64,000 nt of DNA from Tellurirhabdus rosea (GTDB lineage: Bacteria; Bacteroidota; Bacteroidia; Cytophagales; Spirosomataceae): NCBI RefSeq assembly GCF_026278345.1, contig NZ_CP111085.1, forward strand, positions 2,616,001-2,680,000, given 5' to 3'. Under the pieces are notes generated by a model that made no database searches, was not told the origin of the DNA, and saw nothing but the letters and a program-made list of their open reading frames with translations. Position 1 is the stretch's first letter. Every line of letters begins with the position of its first letter. This document shows positions 61,061 to 64,000 of the stretch, one piece after another. The translations under genes and the position numbers were made by a program.

Positions 61061-61795
61061 ATGCGTCTTCAAAACAAAATTGCAATCATCACCGGAGCGG
61101 CCCGCGGCATCGGCCGGGCCGCCGCCGAAATTTTTGCCCGCGAGGGAGCTACCGTTCTTATCTGGGACATGCTCGACGGCGAGCCGACCGCCCAGGCCAT
61201 CCGCGAGGCAGGCGGCCGGGCCGAATTCATGAAAGTCAGCGTCACGGACGTGCCCGGCGTGGAAGCCGCCGCCCGAACCGTCGCCGAACAATACGGCCGC
61301 ATCGACATCCTCATCAACAACGCCGGAATCACCCGCGACCGCACTTTGCTGAAAATGTCGCACGACGAATGGCAGCAGGTGCTCGACGTGAACCTGACGG
61401 GCGTGTTCAACTGCACCAAAGCCGTCGTGCCGTACATGGTCGAACAGAAGTACGGCCGGATTATCTGCACCTCGTCCGTGGTGGGCGTGCACGGCAATTT
61501 CGGGCAGACGAATTATTCGGCGACCAAAGCGGGCGTGATCGCCATGTGCCGGACCTGGGCCAAAGAACTAGGGTCGAAAGGCATAACCGCCAACGCCGTC
61601 GCACCCGGTTTCATCGCGACCGACATGACCGACGCCATGCCCGAAGAAGTCCGCCAGGCGACGATCCAGACGATTCCGGCCAGACGGATGGGCGAACCGG
61701 AGGATATTGCCTATGCGTATCTATATCTGGCCTCAGACGAAGCCTCCTTCGTCAACGGGCAGGTGCTGGGCGTCAACGGTGGCCAGTCTTCTTAA
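61061..61795 (+). CDS. fabG: 3-oxoacyl-[ACP] reductase FabG-type SDR
   Basis: 244 aa. Classical SDR with IITGAARGIGRAAAEIF, NNAGITRDRTLLKMSHDEWQ, the catalytic CTSSVVG (Ser), NYSATKAGV (Tyr/Lys) and a C-terminal GQVLGVNGGQSS. The TRDRTLLKM text is close to FabG and to acetoacetyl-CoA reductase (PhaB). It is 12 bp upstream of a DoxX-like gene, probably one operon, and near an acyl-CoA dehydrogenase. FabG or PhaB activity cannot be told apart by sequence alone. Confidence 0.9.
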   Translation: MRLQNKIAIITGAARGIGRAAAEIFAREGATVLIWDMLDGEPTAQAIREAGGRAEFMKVSVTDVPGVEAAARTVAEQYGRIDILINNAGITRDRTLLKMSHDEWQQVLDVNLTGVFNCTKAVVPYMVEQKYGRIICTSSVVGVHGNFGQTNYSATKAGVIAMCRTWAKELGSKGITANAVAPGFIATDMTDAMPEEVRQATIQTIPARRMGEPEDIAYAYLYLASDEASFVNGQVLGVNGGQSS

Positions 61796-61807
61796 CCGAA
61801 TCAGACG

Positions 61808-62149
61808 ATGGGTTTATACCTCATGGCGGCGCTGTATGTCGTCGCCGGTATCCTGCACTTTACCGCCACCCGGTTTTATGTCCGGAGCATGCCGCCCTAC
61901 CTCCCGGCGCATCAGTTGCTGGTTTATGTGAGCGGCGTTGCCGAAATCGTGCTAGGTCTCGGCCTGCTGTTTCCGGCCGTTCGGTCGCTGGCGGCCTGGG
62001 GCATTATTCTGCTGCTGATCGCGGTTTTTCCGGCCAATGTGTACATGCTCACTTCGGGTAGGTTTACCAACCTTCCGACTTGGGCGCTGGTTTTACGATT
62101 ACCGCTGCAACTGGTCCTGATCTGGTGGGCCTATCAGTATACAAAGTAG
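61808..62149 (+). CDS. DoxX-like membrane protein
   Basis: 113 aa with four transmembrane helices (about 3-18, 36-56, 61-80, 88-108). The text HFTATRFYVRSMPPYLPAHQ and VYVSGVAEIVLGLGLLFP fits the DoxX family. It follows fabG by 12 bp on the same strand and is probably co-transcribed. The function is unknown. Confidence 0.85.
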   Translation: MGLYLMAALYVVAGILHFTATRFYVRSMPPYLPAHQLLVYVSGVAEIVLGLGLLFPAVRSLAAWGIILLLIAVFPANVYMLTSGRFTNLPTWALVLRLPLQLVLIWWAYQYTK

Positions 62150-62165
62150 GCCGAAGGATAAGGTA

Positions 62166-62202
62166 GTATGCTTGCATACTATACAAAGTTGCCTTATTTT
62201 TG
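62166..62202 (+). promoter_or_regulatory. Promoter and operator-like dyad of the acyl-CoA dehydrogenase
   Basis: TTG (62172-62174), a 20 nt spacer and TATTTTTG (62195-62202) form a full promoter. The TTG lies inside the dyad GTATGCTTGCATAC (62166-62179), nearly the same as the site at 47730-47743 upstream of crtY. A bound regulator would cover the -33 element. Confidence 0.65.
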
Positions 62203-62237
62203 GATATTCGTGGACAGATTCACTAAATCAACAACAC

Positions 62238-63407
62238 ATGGCATCTTCAACGCTGGAATTGACCGGCTTAAACTTTAACCTGACGGAAGAGCACCTGGCA
62301 GTTCAGGAAGCGGCGCGGGACTTCGCCCAGAACGATCTTCTGCCGGGCGTCATCGAGCGCGACTCCGAAGCGAAATTTCCCGCCGAGCAGGTCAAAAAAA
62401 TGGGCGAACTGGGTTTTCTGGGCATGATGGTCGCCCCGGAATACGGCGGCGGCGGCATGGATACCGTTTCCTACGTCATCGCCATGGAAGAGATTTCCAA
62501 GGTCGATGCGTCATGCTCGGTCATTATGTCCGTCAACAACTCGCTGGTCTGCTGGGGTCTGGAGACCTACGGCAGCGAAGAGCAAAAGCAGAAGTACCTG
62601 ACCCGGCTTGCTTCGGGCGAAATCATCGGGGCCTTCTGTCTGTCCGAGCCGGAAGCGGGTTCGGACGCCACCTCGCAAACCACGACGGCTTTCGACCAGG
62701 GCGACCATTACCTGCTTAACGGCACCAAAAACTGGATTACCAACGGCAACTCGTCAGGCGTTTGCCTCGTGATGGCCCAGACGGACGTCGAAAAGAAGCA
62801 CAAAGGCATCAACTGCCTGATTGTGGAGAAGGGCCAGCCGGGCTTTGTGGTTGGGAAAAAGGAGGACAAAATGGGCATCCGGGCTTCGGATACGCACTCG
62901 CTCATGTTCACGGACGTGAAGGTGCCGAAGGAAAACCGCATCGGTCCCGAAGGCTTCGGTTTCAAGTTTGCCATGTCCACCCTCAACGGCGGCCGGATCG
63001 GGATTGCGGCCCAGGCCCTCGGCATTGCGGCCGGCGCTTACGAACTCGCGCTGAAATACAGTCAGGAGCGCAAATCGTTTGGCCGCCGGATTTTCGACCA
63101 CCAGGCCATCCAGTTCAAGCTTGCCGAAATGGCGACCCGCATTGAAGCCGCCCGGCTGCTGGTCTACAAAGCGGCCCGGCTGAAGGACGAAGGCAAGGAT
63201 TACGTGCAGGCCGCCGCCATGGCGAAACTGTACGCTTCAGACGTGGCCATGTGGGCCACTACGGAGGCCGTTCAGGTGCACGGAGGCTACGGATACGTGA
63301 AGGAATTTCATGTGGAGCGCCTGATGCGGGACGCCAAAATTACCCAGATTTATGAAGGGACTTCAGAAATACAAAAATTAGTTATTGCCCGCGAACTGGT
63401 CAAATAG
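62238..63407 (+). CDS. Acyl-CoA dehydrogenase (short/branched chain type)
   Basis: 389 aa from ATG 62238; the upstream ATG 62172 lies within the promoter. The flavin and substrate motifs are FCLSEPEAGSDATSQTT, NGTKNWITNGN, GRRIFDHQAIQFKLAEM and the C-terminal VQVHGGYGYVKEFHVERLMR with DAKITQIYEGTSEIQKLV, where EGTSE holds the catalytic Glu. It acts in fatty or branched-chain acyl-CoA oxidation, donating electrons through ETF. A perfect promoter and dyad precede it, and a terminator follows. Confidence 0.95.
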   Translation: MASSTLELTGLNFNLTEEHLAVQEAARDFAQNDLLPGVIERDSEAKFPAEQVKKMGELGFLGMMVAPEYGGGGMDTVSYVIAMEEISKVDASCSVIMSVNNSLVCWGLETYGSEEQKQKYLTRLASGEIIGAFCLSEPEAGSDATSQTTTAFDQGDHYLLNGTKNWITNGNSSGVCLVMAQTDVEKKHKGINCLIVEKGQPGFVVGKKEDKMGIRASDTHSLMFTDVKVPKENRIGPEGFGFKFAMSTLNGGRIGIAAQALGIAAGAYELALKYSQERKSFGRRIFDHQAIQFKLAEMATRIEAARLLVYKAARLKDEGKDYVQAAAMAKLYASDVAMWATTEAVQVHGGYGYVKEFHVERLMRDAKITQIYEGTSEIQKLVIARELVK

Positions 63408-63440
63408 CACTTCCTTATACCGTTTACACAATTTTTTTTC

Positions 63441-63480
63441 AAAAGATGCATGTATCCTTGGCGGGCACGTGCATCTTTTT
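63441..63480 (+). terminator. Terminator of the acyl-CoA dehydrogenase gene
   Basis: The stem AAAAGATGCA/TGCATCTTTT (63441-63450 and 63470-63479, extended by wobble pairs) is followed by TTTTTTATATTTT. It begins 34 nt past the stop codon. Confidence 0.8.
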
Positions 63481-63503
63481 TTATATTTTCACGGGATAAA
63501 CAC

Positions 63504-63535
63504 TTGTATTAGTTTTGTCCAATTTATTAGATTTG
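63504..63535 (+). promoter_or_regulatory. Promoter of the cupin/AraC-type gene
   Basis: TTG (63504-63506), a 21 nt spacer and TAGATTTG (63528-63535) match the Bacteroidota pattern, 57 nt upstream of the ATG at 63592. Confidence 0.6.
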
Positions 63536-63591
63536 TGCAATAAACACGATACACCACCTAAAGCTATAGATAGGACTTAGCGTTTACCGTC

Positions 63592-64000
63592 ATGGAAGAT
63601 TATAACAAAATCATCGAATCGCTGGGCGTCAAATTCATTAAAGCGCGTAACATCCGGATTCTTCAGCCGATTACGATCAAGAATTACTACGATGTGGAGA
63701 ACTCGTTGATGATTCTTTACAACGGCGAAGTATCGTTTGGGGAGGAGCTGCAGCAGGTTGAACCGGGGGATATGCTCTTTATTCCGGGCGGCAAACACGT
63801 GACCGTCACCTACGGCGATCCGACCTCTCCGAAGACCGTGACGAACGAAGAGTTCATGACCCACCGCGAACTGTATTTCGAAGCCAACCGGGATACGCAG
63901 AAGATCGGCAACATGCCCAACTCGTTCGGCTACGTCTCCTTTGAGGCCAAGGTCTTCGACTCGGTAAACTTCTTCAACTCGCTGGACATTCCGCCCTTCA
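63592..64000 (+). CDS. Probable AraC-family regulator with N-terminal cupin (3' end cut by window edge)
   Basis: 136 codons are visible from ATG 63592 and the frame is open at the right edge. The N-terminal part is cupin-like: SLMILYNGEVSFGEELQQVE, then PGDMLFIPGGKHVTVTYGD. A histidine within it (GGKH) fits. In Bacteroidota this N-terminus usually precedes an AraC helix-turn-helix pair, which would lie beyond the window; that part is inference. A well-formed promoter precedes it. Confidence 0.65.
   Translation, partial: MEDYNKIIESLGVKFIKARNIRILQPITIKNYYDVENSLMILYNGEVSFGEELQQVEPGDMLFIPGGKHVTVTYGDPTSPKTVTNEEFMTHRELYFEANRDTQKIGNMPNSFGYVSFEAKVFDSVNFFNSLDIPPF

Overview
The window is a 64 kb stretch of chromosome from a Bacteroidota bacterium. 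It most likely belongs to the Cytophagales, near Spirosoma or Larkinella; this is an inference from gene content, not a database match. Supporting signs are GldH (a gliding-motility lipoprotein), RicT with a Cys-rich N-terminus, the small DUF4295 protein beside ribosomal protein L33, BshC (bacillithiol), outer-membrane receptors with a carboxypeptidase-like N-terminal domain, and promoters of the Bacteroidota type (TTG/TTTG about 20 nt before TAnnTTTG). The DNA is GC-rich, so many antisense reading frames are open; these were treated as shadows. Most of the content is housekeeping or general metabolism. I see no phage, CRISPR array, secretion cluster or intact insertion sequence.

Layout. 1-20 kb: a TonB-type receptor cut by the left edge, asd, 5-formyl-THF cyclo-ligase, bshC, class II ribonucleotide reductase nrdJ, rimO, a small carboxypeptidase-like protein beside a decayed nucleotidyltransferase locus, ftsY-DUF4295-rpmG, a lone nuoD, a second TonB-type receptor, DUF202, an ArnT-like glycosyltransferase and a CPBP protease. 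20-33 kb: SDR plus acyl-CoA dehydrogenase, a MetF-like protein with a sodium/solute symporter, NUDIX, a Tat-exported Gfo/Idh/MocA oxidoreductase, a Dabb protein, an RluA-type synthase, a PhoR/PhoP-like two-component pair, a lipoprotein, an AI-2E family exporter and a LON-domain protein. 33-47 kb: gldH, a BlaI-type repressor with two clear operators and a stump of its M56 partner, ricT, purD, recQ, kdsD, DUF4293, mnmD, free-Met-sulfoxide reductase, and a two-gene Fe-S redox module split by a GT-C membrane protein. 47-54 kb: tRNA-Phe, lycopene cyclase crtY overlapping the retinal-forming dioxygenase blh, an uncharacterised protein, miaA, an esterase and a leucyl aminopeptidase. 54-64 kb: a phosphotransferase, lhgO, a four-helix-bundle gene, anmK, a fructosamine kinase-like protein, fbp, fabG, a DoxX-like protein, an acyl-CoA dehydrogenase and a cupin/AraC-type regulator cut by the right edge.

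The most unusual feature is between the genes. About twenty intergenic gaps carry short repeats, mostly with a period of seven bases. Each gap uses its own word (for example GTTTTCN, AGTTATG, AATGAAT, AGACAAG, GGTTTAT), and the two halves of the gap are reverse complements of each other, so the gap can fold into a long hairpin. Several have an inner GC-rich module built from GGCTCCGCC or GGTCCGCCGCAGCGG. They sit directly against stop codons, and in several genes the stop codon and last residues are made by the repeat itself. One copy lies in frame inside the 5-formyl-THF cyclo-ligase gene. Two REP-like inverted pairs and a perfect 34 bp palindrome shared by two convergent genes add to this. 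The arrays resemble the heptameric STRR repeats known from filamentous cyanobacteria, but here they are arranged as hairpins at gene ends.

Functional links that can be supported: crtY and blh together make retinal from lycopene, implying a rhodopsin elsewhere in the genome; asd, purD, fbp, kdsD and anmK serve core biosynthesis, gluconeogenesis, lipopolysaccharide and wall recycling; two SDR/acyl-CoA dehydrogenase groups point to fatty or branched acyl-CoA oxidation; and a shared GTATGC-N2-GCATAC dyad upstream of crtY and of the second acyl-CoA dehydrogenase suggests a common regulator.
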